Source of the DNA: Dromaius novaehollandiae
Taxonomy: Eukaryota; Chordata; Aves; Casuariiformes; Dromaiidae
Length of the DNA: 64,000 bases
Direction: 5' to 3'
Assembly: GCF_036370855.1 (NCBI RefSeq)
Contig: NC_088099.1
Coordinates: 17,885,501-17,949,500, forward strand
Part shown: one piece after another, positions 38,096-50,580 of the stretch
How the letters are laid out: each line of letters starts with the position of its first letter
Numbering within the stretch: the stretch's first letter is position 1
Notes under the pieces: generated by a model
What the model was told of the DNA's origin: nothing
The model's input: only the letters and a program-made list of their open reading frames with translations
The model's database searches: none
Position numbers and translations under genes: made by a program

Positions 38096-41000
38096 TTTGA
38101 CACCCCCCTTCTCACAAGCAGCATGCTCCTTAAATGCTAAAGTCTTTCATCCGCAGGTATCTTTAATGGGGCCCTTGAAGACACTGACCTGCTGAGGAGA
38201 ACCACCGGCAGCACAGTGCTCAGCTCAGGGTGCGTGAGAGCTGGTGTGTGGGCGCATGGTCACCCCTCTCTTCCCCTGCTCACCAGTCCCTCCTGCCCTC
38301 ACAGCACAGGGGCTTAGCACCATTAATGCTTAGCAGACATGAAGGCTCTTTCTGCAGACCGTGGCCACCCGCTGCTGTGTGGACCTGCTAGCTCAGTGGC
38401 ACGGAGGAGAGGACTGCAAGCCACTTCAGTCACCCTGGGTAGGTTTATCTTAAGCAGCTGAAACAGTAGCTCTCCATTAAGCCTTCTCATTTCAACTACA
38501 GCAGGCTCAGGAGCGCTCACGTGATCTGGCTGGGGTGGGAGGGCTGTAGCCTTTGGAGGCAAGTGCTGACAAGCACCCAGAGCAGCTTGGCCCTGGAGAC
38601 CTCTTGCACCAGCAGAGCTAGCCCTGCGACAAGATACGTGTCTTCAGCCTTCAGAAAGACATGAGCAACTCCAACAGCAAGGAAATGTCTTGTTACCGTT
38701 ATCACTAAATGAAGCCGTGGTTTCCTTTCCCTCCACCCTATGCCTGTAGCTCTCTCAGTCCGGTTCATGAAGCCTCTGCAACCCTGTCTGGCTGGTGGTG
38801 TTTTCTGTGCTTCCCTCACTCCGCATCTGCCTTTGGATGCCAGTAATATATGTTACACATCGTTTTCTGATTCTCACAGGTCAGCAGCTAACCTTCATAA
38901 GTAAGAAGGTATCCAAATGAAAGACAGGCATGTTTCAACATGGGAACTCAATCTGATTCCAAAGGTGAAAGATCAAGTTTATTAACTAAACCACCCACCT
39001 CCTCAGGAATATTACATGAATTAAAACCAGACTTCCTAGTGTTATATATGCAATGGCTGTCAACAGCATAAATTATGCCTGAAAAGGTTTTAGCTGCTTT
39101 TCTGAAAAATCTGAAGACTTAAAATTCTTCTTTTGATTTAGGAGTTGTGAAGTTTTATTAAATTTATGTGGACAATATCCTGTCTTCTGCTTATGGACTT
39201 AGGCAGTTGCAGTAAGCTGTCCCTTAAGGGGACAAAGTAGATATCTAAGGACTTGCTATATTTGCCAATGAAAAAGACTTTTTTAGTTTGTTTGTTTTAA
39301 TGAGAAACCCTCTTTGTATTGGTCATTCAAAATGTGATAACATGCTGCAGCTACAGTCATCTCTGAACCTACTGATGGGGTAAGGACTTCATTCAAAGAG
39401 CAAGATGTGAATTACTAATTTCTTTATATTTTTAAGGCCATTACATCCAGATAGTTTATGGCACTTCTTATATACACACTGAGTGCTAAATGTCAAAACC
39501 AGCAGCTGATCCCTGGTAATCAGCACTGAAAGTTACTAAAGGGGCTAGAAAAGCTAACAATTCTTTTACAGCACAAAGAGGAATTACCATACCTTTCACG
39601 ATAGACAAAGCTTGAACTAATAGGAGAGAAATGACCTTCCCCCCAGTAGTCATGCTGATGTGAGTAGGCAGCTTTCACAGAATTTCCTTGAATGGGCATG
39701 AGTATTACTTTACTTAATTCTGAGTTCAGGCTGGTGTAAATCATGACTAATTCAATTCTGATCAGGTGTATTAGACTAATACAAATGAGTTTCCCATTAT
39801 ATTTTCTCTGTGATCAAGTTACTGCATGTGAGTTTCAGCATGTAATAATTCTCTTTAGATGCTCCTTCAGTGCTTAGAGTAAGAAGCTGTAACAATAGAT
39901 GAAAAGCCTCCCACCACATAAACTGACCTGGTAAGCTGTTTGCTACTGCAAAGCTCACGTTTATTTTGTACTTGGTGTTGAGAAGATGATACAAGATGCG
40001 TTGAAGCCTTACTGTAGGAACAGCCAGCCATCTACGTTAGTTCCCTGGCCCTGTCTTGAGGTACCTTAACAAAAGGAAAAACAGCAGTCTACCTTTATTT
40101 AGTTATTTAATTTAAAGGAAAATCAGTGATGATCACACTGAAGCACGGCAAAAATCACTGTGTTTGCTATTTATCTAAAAACACAGCAAAACCCAGGAAT
40201 GTATTCATTCATCAATACTATTCACTATTACTTGCAAAAAGAGTTCTTATGTGAAAGCACCAATCAATTCTAGAGTGATAAAAGTCATCCTGAGCCATAA
40301 AGATCATCTGAACCCAGAGATGCTGGAGACACAAACATGCGTAGAAAGACCAGACTGAACTTACTAAGTCTTTACAAAATCACTTTCCCATTAAATGTCT
40401 GGTAATTTTGACCCTTGTATATATTTTTGCATCTTTTCATTGGAACGCTACTTTGGGCACCGGGGTGAAATGACAGTCAGAAATGATTGACTGTACCCAG
40501 CAGGCTGCCTCCCTTAAAGCATTATAGGCCATGTCCCTCAACCATTTATTTCAGCTATTCCAGTCTCCAGTTATGGGGAATTTTTAATGTATGGAGTTTT
40601 TGTCTCTGATCTGCTATTTCATTTTGGAAATGAGCCAGAGACAACAGAAATACACTTATAGCCTTACCTTTGACTGTAGAAGTGTTTTGTTTGCAATCAG
40701 ATATTAAAAATGGTCACCAAACTCAGTTCTCATCCTCATGGGATGCTTTCTGAAGTCCTGGTGACGCAGACTGTGTGATCACGTGGGACTGCAGTGTGTA
40801 ACGTGTATTACTCATTCGTGCGCGTGCCCATCTGTAGGGGCCACTGTGCAATGGCATGCTATAGCAGAGCTTTCCAGCGTATCTGGAAGTATACATTTGC
40901 ACTTTTCAGGCATGGCTACAAGACTTCATAAGCTTCTAAACTTTCTTTTGACTTGTGTGCACATATGAATGCATGATGTGAGATATAAATGTCTTTTGTC

Positions 41001-42874
41001 CTGTCCAAACGAATTGGAGCAGTTACAAACAAGGCCGCAGTATTCTCACTTCTGGATACAGGAAAAAAATTGGCAGTACCAAAACCCACAGCTTGCAGTG
41101 TCACAGTACAAACAAAGAAGAAGCTCTAAGGTTACTGGGCATTTGCAGCACTATGTAAAATCACCATCAGCGCAAACAAGAGGAAACTGTTGCGAAGCGC
41201 GGAGGCTGGCGTCCCCTTGGAGCTCTTTCGGTTTGCTGGCAGCATGGCTGCGCTTGGCCCCCACCCACACATCTCAGACTGGCACCACTGTGTCCCCAGG
41301 AAGAATACGCCTGTTTCTTAATAAGAAGTTCAGTGATTTATCTGAAAAGTGAGCAATTATCTGAGGACAATATCATCATTTGTGGCTAGGAAGCCATCCT
41401 CCATCATGTCTGTGATGTGACCGAATACAGTACATCATTTACTCTAGACTAAGAGTTCCTTTTCATCTAGACTTTTCCTTTGACAACTGGTGACTCTAAC
41501 TTGCTTGCATAAAGCTACCTTTCATCTGATTTCCTAATAAATATATTTTTAAATTCTCATAGGGTCAGTAGCTGGTGACTAGAATATTTTTTTAGCCTTA
41601 ATCTTCAGGACAGAAAGGTGTCTGAGCAGGTAGATATTCAGTAATACAATGCACCTACTACAACATACCTTGATAAAGAACGAGCACTATAGGAGTATAT
41701 CACAACAGTGTATCTCAAACATGGCAAACTAGCTGTGAGTGCCCTTCCCTCCTGTATTACTTGAATACTTCTCTGCAGAACTGGGCCTTTTAGCCTGGGC
41801 CCCAGGAAGATCCCAGACTTCTGATTTCTCCTATACTTCTGCAGGAAATCTCATATTCCTTCTCATTCCCCTGTTTTCTCTTGGAGGAAGTTTTTAAAGG
41901 TGCTTACTTCCTTTGGAGGAAGAGGGTAACTGCCCCAATAATCTGGGCCTCAACTCCCAAAAGCAGGGACTGTATTTACGTCATGGGAAAGTGGTAGCAG
42001 CATTAAAGCATAGTCAGCTGTGTCTACTGGGATCCACAGCGTGCACTTGGTCATGAGTTCACCAGTCCTTCTGCTAGCCAAGGCTGACCTTTGTGTGCTT
42101 TTAACTGGTGGGTAGTCATGGTGTTTTACATCAGCATGTACAAGTGGGCAGACCTTGCAGTCCCTTGGGGTCAGCAGCAACATTAACATGCTTTAAATTC
42201 AGAGTTCATTTAAGTGATTTACTGGACTGAGATGGCTCAGTGTTTTGCAAGACTGAGTCACACTTAGTAGTCATTCTGCAGTTAAACGTCTGGTCTCCTT
42301 ATTACAATGAAGTAGTGGATCTTCTATTTCAAATCATACAGCACACAATTCTCAAAGAACGTAATCTGAGTCTCATTGATTTCAATGCAGATGATTTAAT
42401 CTTTATCACAGAATACAACTACACATAGTGCGGGAATATGCATGGCTTTGAAGTAATCCTAAATAAATATATTTACTTGCTGCTGCTTAAGAAATATCCC
42501 TACCATCAGATCTTAATCTCTTCCCACAGAAAACAAAGAACAGATTTTTCAGTATTTTGCCTGTTTCCTAGTTGCTATTACCAATGCACTGGCATTAGTT
42601 TAGAAGAAGACTGTCCTAGTAAACATTACTATCCTTTTAAAAAGATAATTGCTAGGGGCAACTTAAAATAGGCTCAAAGAGGGTAGGGGCGGAGATGAGG
42701 AAAGAAGAGAATTGCTGTTGTTTTCATGCATTGCCCTCACAGTGCCTCAGTGCCTCAAATTCTCTTTGATTTAGTTTCTTAGACTGCTTTCACCATCCTA
42801 AGAAGCTAGAATTGGAACCTGCTTTTTCCTGTGTTAGCATTAACACTAACACTGAACCACAGCTACCAGTTTTA
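38096..42874. other. Non-coding DNA, no gene recognised
   Basis: About 4.8 kb with no recognised exon, RNA gene or well-preserved transposon. Local CpG enrichment occurs near 38190-38250 and 41170-41300. A C/EBP-CRE-like TTACGTCA lies near 41976. Frames of up to 127 codons (40969-41352) have no recognisable product. Confidence 0.6.
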
Positions 42875-42897
42875 CCCCCCCCCCCCCTTTTTTTTTT
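42875..42897 (+). repeat. C13-T10 homopyrimidine run
   Basis: Thirteen C followed directly by ten T, seen directly. It is an abrupt two-block pyrimidine tract, prone to length error in sequencing. Confidence 0.95.
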
Positions 42898-43754
42898 AAG
42901 ATACGCTACAACATGTGTGATGCAACATTATCAGCCCTGGCAGGATAGCTCTCCCAAACGCATGGCAGATCCTAACTCTGATACTGTGCTTTTTCCACAT
43001 GTGATTTCCACATGTTGGAACAACGGGATATCAAAGTTCAGAGACCCTCCTGCATTCAATTTGGGTAGTTTGAAAAGCATTCTGACTGCCTCTTAAAAGC
43101 CATATTAGCCTGGAGTTAAGTCTGAGAACATCTCATAGCTTGGGGGTAAAATATTACAGAAATACTGTTATTAGCCCCAGACATGCAATCCAAACCTAGG
43201 AAATTATGACAGAACAGTAAAAATTAGAGAGAAAAAAAAAGAGATGGAAAGGCGCATTGAGGCACCTAAACAACCCTCCTCAGAGTCATACCATGCAAGG
43301 ACTAAACAGTTATGACTAGCTCTTTGCTTTGTTTGGAGTCTCTACATTTTTGAGACGTCTGATTTTTTTCTTAATTATGTCACTCTAGAATAAATACAAA
43401 TGCTGCTCACTTGTCAGGATGAGCACATAAAAGGAGAGAAATGAGGAATAAAAATACTTCAAGTGTCTTTAGGAAGGACTAGGGCTATCCTGGAATAGCA
43501 AGCAAGTGGGATTGCTCTGTATGTATAGTTTATAATCTTATTCTCAGGAAGTTGCTGAGAGATATTAGTGGGCGGGAGGGGAAGTACTTCATTGTCAAGT
43601 GGATGAATAACATTTTGCAGCTTGTACTGAGACATGGCTCAGAGCTATAATATATCCAGATCAGAAATGACAGCTTTTCTGAAGAGGCTGGGCTGATGCC
43701 AGGAAGGAAGCAGGGGCTTGCCAATTTAGTTTTATGTGACAAGTTCAAAGCAAT
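42898..43754. other. Non-coding DNA, nothing recognised
   Basis: About 850 bases with no recognised exon or repeat. A run of nine A lies near 43231. Confidence 0.6.
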
Positions 43755-43935
43755 GCCAGGGAGGAAAATGAGGGGCTCGGTCCTCCGGGGTCCCTGGCTG
43801 CCTAGAGCTGCCGCTGCGTGGCGGGAGAGCCCCGGGGCTGCCCTGCCACGCAAAGGCGTTCGGCTGCTCTGCAGCACTGCTGCAAGCAAGGAGGTTTCTG
43901 CAAGCGCAGGCTAGCAGCAACCCCCGACCTGCTGA
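43755..43935. promoter_or_regulatory. GC-rich CpG-bearing patch
   Basis: A short island with frequent CpG (gggctcggtcctccgggg at 43772, ctgccgctgcgtggcgggag at 43808, cgcaaaggcgttcggctgct at 43849). It gives open frames on both strands with no recognisable product. It may be a small CpG island or merely GC-rich sequence; no transcription start or exon can be assigned. Confidence 0.28.
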
Positions 43936-44499
43936 GCATCTGGCACCCTGTCCTCGCCAGGGACATACCTACTTGGGTGAGCCCCAGGTTAGATTCAGTT
44001 TCGACCTAAATTCCTTTTTCCTGAACTACGCGAAGCATTCCCAAGAGAGTACCTGCTAGAGCTGCTGATTCAAACAGGACGATAACCATGCAGTTCGGCT
44101 GGATATCATCAAAGGGAAATGCCCTTGGGGCTAACAAGCCTTGGGGTTTCTTTTTAATTGTTGAATCTGTTACGCTTGTGCCAGAGACTCTGAACGGCAT
44201 CAGAGCCCCATGTATTAAGAACTGTATGCATGCAAAAGTAGACAAGGTCCCTGTGTCTGAGATTTTACAGCTGAAGGAAAGATTAATCTTAGAAAAGCAG
44301 ACTTTTAAAAAATGAGTAAAGCATTATCTTAAAAGCAAATACTCTGGCAGCCGCTAGAATCACTATCATTAAGTGGACAATTGTTTGTGTCCTGGACTCA
44401 GCAAAGGTAAGACTAAAATGGGAAAACTGAAAAGGACCCATTTTGGTGACGAAATGCAGACACTTCATAGCCTGCTGAAGTCTCCTCAGGGAGGAGGGA
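43936..44499. other. Non-coding DNA, nothing recognised
   Basis: Intervening sequence of ordinary composition between two GC-rich patches. No exon or repeat is recognised. Confidence 0.55.
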
Positions 44500-45480
44500 T
44501 GGTAGCAGGCACACTAGAGGCCTCTGCAAACCCAACACCGTTCTCTGCAGGGGGGAAGAAACCTTCCCTGCTCCCCTTGTACCGTGGCACAGCGCCAGTG
44601 CAAAACTTGCAGGGCCCCTCTCTTTCCCCAGCGCCTCAGACGCGAGAGGAGGTGACCAAGGCGGTGGCCCTACCACTGCTGCTGTCCCAGTGGTGGGCCC
44701 CCAAAGCGTGTAGCCCAGGTGCGCACCCCTTTGGGGGGGGGCCTGGGAGCAGCGGGGGCATCCTGTCGTGAGACAGCGCGGTCTGCTCACAGCAAGAGCT
44801 GTGCCAGGGCCCGACCCTGGGGACACGAGCTCCAGATCGAGGGCAGACTTGCCAGGGGTGGCACAGGGAAGCAGATGCAGTGGTATGTGGGGGCGGGCAG
44901 ACGAATGGATTGCACAGGGCTTGTGGGGTTTTCAGCCTTGTCACAGGGCCAGGACTGGAATAAAGAAAATGGTGACATGTCAGAGAGACACCGTGCTTCC
45001 TGCCTCCAGCGCTAACCGTGTTAGAGGGTAGAGGAAGCTCGTGCTCCTATGGCAAGGTGCGTGGCAAGGAGTCAGCGTGTGTCTGCCGTGGGGCCCGGAG
45101 AAGTCCTGTCAGGGCCTGGGGCACTCACAGCGTGGGAACGGCTGCGTCTGCAGGGGCTGCTTCTGCGGACACAGCCTGGGCAGCAGCACCACCGCCCCAG
45201 CCTCCTCTGCCAGCTCCATGCAACCACACCAGCTTCGCAAGTTACCTAGACCCGACCTATGCCATGATGAGTGGGAAAGGACTGGGTACAAACAGCCCAT
45301 GGCAGAGCAGATAAAAACACATTGTTTCCCAAGCCAATTGTCAGTGTCCATCCCTAGGGAGCATTTCCCAGCCCTGCTGCCCTCTGTAAGAGCTGCACCG
45401 CTCCGCTGACGTCACCCCCCCAGCTGCCTCCTTCACCCTGGGCAGCCCACAGCTCCTTGTGAGTGCAGAGCACTCATCTA
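44500..45480. promoter_or_regulatory. Extended GC-rich patch with CRE palindrome
   Basis: Nearly 1 kb of raised GC content, with clustered CpG around 44590-44830 and 45050-45200 and a nine-G run at 44733-44741. A complete CRE palindrome TGACGTCA lies at 45407-45414, next to ctccg and a C-rich tract. Many overlapping open frames (up to 137 codons) occur on both strands as expected from GC content, with no recognisable protein. This is the strongest candidate in the window for a CpG-type promoter or enhancer. The role is inferred from composition only. Confidence 0.35.
45407..45414. promoter_or_regulatory. CRE palindrome (CREB/ATF site)
   Basis: An exact TGACGTCA, the full-length cAMP response element bound by CREB/ATF bZIP dimers, in a GC-rich patch. 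A full CRE is uncommon in CpG-depleted DNA, which makes it notable. Binding is not shown by sequence alone. Confidence 0.5.
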
Positions 45481-45844
45481 GGCGCACCTTTGGGGGAGGA
45501 GAGAGCAGCAATCCTCCAAAAAAGTAGTTACTTTTCAAAGACAAATTTGAGAAAAAGGCTAACCTCAGCCCTCAAAAAATGGCTTAACTATCTGTTGGAA
45601 GGAAAGTCACACAGCCCTTGGATATGCATGGATGGGGACAGCAACACTTTTACTGAGAACAACCCTCTGCATGTTATCTACCTGCTGAACATCTCTGAAG
45701 AGCTTGCACATATAGAGATCTCTGTGACATGTGGGTTAGCAAGCAGATGCACATTGCTGCTGTTATGAATTATAAATGCTCTTGGAGGTGGGCATTTATA
45801 AGCTTTCCTGCTGACAGGAGGACATAGGCTGATGATAAAGATTA

Positions 45845-45935
45845 GGAACCAGATCCTCGAGGTGGTTTGGGATGGCTGGGCTGGAGTCATGCCAACCCAG
45901 CCCATGCCAGCTGAGGGCCCGACCCTGAATGTCCT
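45845..45935. repeat. Imperfect palindrome resembling an amniote MITE
   Basis: The left arm (ccagatcctcgaggtggttt, then gggatggctgggctg) is largely the reverse complement of the right arm (caacccagcccatgccagctgagggcccg). The layout and edge words match an old palindromic repeat common in reptile and bird DNA whose copies begin 'ccagatcctcagctggtgtaa' and end with its reverse complement. It is probably a relic of a non-autonomous DNA transposon, but the family name is not certain. Confidence 0.45.
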
Positions 45936-48900
45936 CGCAGCATTTTACAGCAGAGACACTGAAGTTACTGATGCAACAAGCACTCATGTGGCTGATTTCC
46001 AGGGAGGGTGTCTTATCTGGAAAGCAATCATGAGAACACGATATTTAAACAGGGTCTTTTATCCTGGAGCCCACTGTTAGAAAAGGATCAGTTGTATTAC
46101 TGCTAAAGGGACCGGGTGAGGGGAATGGAAGTGGTGTTTTAAGCGATTTTTCCTCAGCTCTGATGACTGTTTTGCAAAGGAGTGCCTGTCTGGCTGACTG
46201 GCCTAAATCTTGGCAGGAAACAACCCCAGGAGGAATCACCTCACCTGCTTTAGCTGTCTAAAAGGCCAGTGCCTACTCTTAGCCAGGCAGCAGGCTCCCT
46301 GTACTGTCGAAAGGGAGAGAGAGGCATCTGCTGAGGGTGAGTCACCTCCTATCTCAGACACTCATCTCAGGCTGGGTGAATCACCTCCTGGAGGCACCTG
46401 TCTCTCCACCAGCTGTACAGGGAGCCCAGACGACCAGCTTAGATGCAATGGCTAACATTAAGGGAGATAAATTCCCTGCAAACTGAAATTCTGCACCCGA
46501 GCCAGCACGATTCATGTGCCCATGGGTTACATCCGCGTCACGCACAGGAGCAGGGGAGCCAGGACTGAGATCACTGCGCAAATGGTGCTTAGTGCATCAG
46601 GAATGCGAAGCCTCCAAACTCCTACAGCAACCACAGCCATTCATTATTGAGTCTTTTTTTTTTTTTTCCACAAGAGTAGAAGGTATGCTTGGTGAAAGAT
46701 ACTGTTCTCAGGACTGCAGCACTGAACTGCTGGCCCAAGAAAGGAAGAAATGGCCAAAGAAAAGGAGAATTAAGATCACTTTAAGTCATTCTGATTCAAC
46801 TGTGGATTGAAAATTGATTCAGTGCAAGGTAGGCAGCTCTGGATTCCTGTGTGAGGCCTTTCCTACATTTCATAGCTCTCCTACCAACCTTTGCTAAGCG
46901 AAAAAGCAGTTTATAGGACTGACAAAAATAATTCTTTTCCAGAACTGTTTGAATAACTGTTTGTACAGATTTTTGAAACTGTGTCTACACTTTAGCTTTT
47001 GCTGGCTTTGTTAGTACAGAAGGGCCTTGGAACAAGAACATTTTAAAGAATAAAGCAGGCTTTGGTTGCAACAGAATTTCCCACAGCTGCTCAGTTGGTA
47101 CAGTACTGCCTGAGGCTGCAGTTAGGCGAACATTTTTCCCTAATAGTAAAGCTTGTTTAAGAAACTCTTGCCCTTGGCCTGTTGTTTCTGTCCTTGTGCT
47201 ATATTTCAGCATCTTTTTCGCTTGCACCAGTACAACTGTTTATATGGCTATGCTATAATGCAAATCATGGAAATGATCTGAAATAAGAAACCTTCCAAGA
47301 AAAAGTTGTGGGTTTGGGGGATGGGGGTATTTTTGTCTTTATGCATCATTTCAATGTTCTGATTGACAAAACCCTACAAATAGTTATAATGATGCAATGA
47401 AGGAGATGATGAACAGCAGCACAGGCAGGGAGAAGTGATGGCTTAGAGAAGGAATTTTTTAAGCAGCTTTGTTCTCGGAGAAACCATTTGTGTAACTGCA
47501 GCATGAGATTGCTAAGCACTGTGGGCTGTGCCCTTCCCGTGATATAACCCCTCTGCTCATGCCTCCCTCCCATCCTGCCATTTCCCCTCCTGCCCCGGTG
47601 GTTGGGAGGTTGGGAGATACCAGCTTCTAGCTGTCTTCCACCAGCTCCCTTCGGGAGATAATCCTTCCTTGGACTGATACTAAGGCTTTATGCTTTTATT
47701 TTCATTACTCCAGATTTTTATATAAAAGAGTAGTGGAATTTATCCTTTAGTGTTTATGATATTTTTGGTTTCAAACTCCAGTCCTCCAAGAGGATCTTAA
47801 CTCTACCAGGCCCTTAAGTGCAGTCTAATTTCATTGTATATGCTCTCTATCTAGTGGCTTAAAAATGAACACCAATCAGGTGTCAGTAAGAGTGTGGGGG
47901 TCACTGAGAGTAAGGGTGTCACTAAAGACCATCATACAGGTCTTGAACAAATCATCCAATGAAACAAAGCAGGCAGATTTGACAAGGTAGAAAAAAACAA
48001 AGCAAGAAAAGAATAAAAACATTTTCAGACCTTCTTTGTATGCAGGATAAAGAAGAAAGAGAACACAAAATCAGTGTATCTGTTTCCTTCACAGGTCATC
48101 TTTAAAACTGGTATCTTGTCATTTAGATTAGTGATGAAAAGGCAAAAGAAAGATGATACTGGCTGGACTGCAGCAATGTGATAGTAAGATTCCACTGCTT
48201 ATTCATGATGGGTTAATTTGAAAGAGAAAAGGCATCTCTCTGAATGGTCTTCATGATAGTCTTGTGAGAATAAGTAACAGACAGAGTGGAGCCCATATGG
48301 GATTTTACCAATTAGACTCTCTCAGGGAAAAGACTTCATATTGCATAAAAATATTAACTTGAAAGACACTGTCTGACTCTTGTGGAAACCATATCATATG
48401 TATTAAGCTGGAATTGCATATAACTTTTTTGTCATTTTTATCAGTTATTTCACAATTGTCTATTTTGTTCCTGCATCCAAACTTTAAAGTTTATTGATTT
48501 AATTTAATCTTATCAAGCAGCATCCAAACAGATGCTCAGTGCAGAACAGGCGAAGAAAACAAAAAGCTTTTTCATTCTAAGGTTTCTACTGTATGTCATG
48601 GGGGGGCTTACCCAGGCTCACAAACCATTATAAAATGGATTCTCACTGAAAACCAAAGACATTAGCCCAAGAAGAGAGAGCCAGAAAGCTGACTTGTGTG
48701 ACAGTAGCAGGAATGAACTGTAAACCAGTTGTTCGCTGTCATATAAAATCTCTATGCTGGAGTCATATTATTTATTCTTATTTGCAGAGTAGCAGTGCTA
48801 CAGCAATTGCGGAGGAGGACTATCATGTAGATACACAGCACTTCTAATGCTGGACATCTAGGCTTACAGGCTAAGCATGCTTGGGTGTTTTCAGCAAGCA

Positions 48901-49544
48901 CAGAACCACAGGCTTTTCCTACTCAAGCAACAACAACACTCCTCAAAAACCAACTTGCTTCTTTGGTGTTTTATCAAAAAGGACAGAGCATGCTTTCATG
49001 TTCATAAGTTACAAAGAAACATCTGATGAGAACAGTAACCAGATATTGCTCTGTTCAAAACCCAGAAAAATACCTGCCCTTGTTGTTTAACTGGCTGTGG
49101 TCTGTGCATAGGGAGTCTTGACAGGACAACCACAATGGAGTAGATGTTTCTTGATATGAGTATTTTCAACAGTGACAGTTAAATATTGCAGTTAAATTGT
49201 GTCAGCCTAGAATGAGGAAGCTTTTAACAATTCAAGAGATCAAAAGCAGTGACAACAGAGAACCTACTGAAAAGTTTAATTCTAGGAATGAAATTCTCAT
49301 CAAAGAATGTTGAGCTTCCATTTTCTCATCATAGCCTAAACAAATTAGATAAATTCAAGCCATTCACTGTTTTATAGCCTCATAATGTGACTTTGAATTT
49401 CAAATGGGATTTTTTGGTTTTAATAAATTTGGGCCATTAATACAGGACATACTCTACCAAAGGTGCATCACAAAACTCTAGTTATTGTTTGGCTCTGTCC
49501 TTCTAGGCACAAGAGCACAGAAGTTTCCAAAAGTTCAATATAAT
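45936..49544. other. Non-coding DNA, no gene recognised
   Basis: About 3.6 kb with no recognised exon or preserved transposon. It holds a spaced near-duplicate with AP-1-like sites (46335-46389), a T-rich run near 46656 and a G-rich stretch near 47310-47330. An AT-rich, non-repetitive segment near 48410-48530 has enhancer-like texture. Confidence 0.6.
46335..46389 (+). repeat. 39-bp-offset direct repeat with AP-1-like site
   Basis: gggtgagtcacctcct at 46335-46350 recurs as gggtgaatcacctcct at 46374-46389, with 15 of 16 bases identical. The first copy contains the AP-1 consensus TGAGTCA; the second carries TGAATCA. It may be a small local duplication. Confidence 0.7.
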
Positions 49545-49765
49545 TTTTTTTACCGTGTCAGACCAAAAGTCCATTTTACCCCAATGTCACGTCTCTGACC
49601 ATAACAAGGAGCAGATGTTTCCAGAAAGGATGTAACAGGGTAAGAACAGACTGTTTCTTCCCCTGGAGAGGAACCATTAGCAATTTAGAAGCTTCTTAGG
49701 CCTGCGGGTCACCCTATTTTATGGCTATGGACATGCAATGAAATCATTAATCCAGGTTGAGCAGG
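49545..49765 (-). mobile_element. CR1-family LINE 3' tail, decayed
   Basis: The top strand reads gtgtcagaccaaaagtccat near 49555, then cacgtctctgaccataaca and ggagcagatgtttccag, matching the reverse complement of an old amniote CR1 3' tail (usually '...gtcagaccaaaggtccatc...cctgtctccgacagtggcc...'). It continues through gaacagactgtttcttcccctgg to about 49760. It lies in minus orientation with the 3' terminus on the left, and carries no coding capacity. Confidence 0.72.
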
Positions 49766-50399
49766 AAGATGTAGATTTCTCTAGCTCTTGCAACAGCATT
49801 AAGAACACCTGTATCTCAGCTTTTTGAGGGTTCCCCTATAATTGGTAAAAAATGAAAATGTGGGTGGTTGTGCAAGTGCCCAGATTCTCTCATTCTTGTC
49901 CTAGGGCTGGGGTCTTTACATAGACTGTATCTCACAGGGCACACCACAACCAAACTGTCATACGCATTACTTGGCAAGAAATGCCACAACACATCCTGGC
50001 AGTCTGGAAGGGAGGCCTGTCAGAGTCTTCAGAAATTACGTCAATGTAACTTAAAATTAGCTGAGCGTGTTCAGTGCCCTGCACCCTGACAAGGTGTTGA
50101 TATAGCCAGACAGCTGCTGGCCCCAGACTATTTCATTAAAAATTTAGCTGGGAAATCTCTGCTGAACTGCAGTTGGAACCATTCTTTTCTCAGCTCAAAT
50201 GTTTGATCCCGAATATTTGATAAATATTTGTAGGGAACACTGTAACAAACACTTTTTGGCAAACCTCAAAACAAGTATCTACCCTCATCCACCACTCTGA
50301 TGCCCAGTACACCCAAAGAAATCAGCCAATACTGCATGAGTCTCTGGCCTCTCTCCTGCCACGGATGGGGGAGCCATGTCCCAGCAGGTCCAGCATGGG
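49766..50399. other. Non-coding DNA, nothing recognised
   Basis: No exon or repeat is recognised between the CR1 tail and the MIR-like fragment. A TTACGTCAAT motif occurs near 50036. Confidence 0.55.
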
Positions 50400-50580
50400 C
50401 TGGGCATGAGGATACCTGGTTCTTACAGTAGCTTGGTACTGACTCATTGTGGCCTTGGACAGCCACTCATCTCTCTGCATCAATGTTTCCATCTGGTAAA
50501 TGGAGTTAATGTTGTTTACCCATCTTCATAAAGTACTTTGATAGATGAAGGTGGAAAAACGCTCATAAGCTATCATGCTG
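50400..50580 (+). mobile_element. MIR-like SINE
   Basis: Forward-strand elements of the MIR or related amniote SINE occur in order: gactcattgtggccttggac near 50441 (usual 'ctgtgtgaccttgggcaa'), gccactcatctctctgcatc, tttccatctggtaaatgg near 50486 (usual 'tttcctcatctgtaaaatgg'), then a 3' part with cataaagtactttgatag near 50526. It is tRNA-derived, old and non-autonomous. Ends are approximate. Confidence 0.7.

Noticed and set aside
44373-44826. Overlapping 132- and 137-codon frames on opposite strands
   Set aside because: Expected from high GC content. Neither shows a domain, and the two cannot both be assumed coding.
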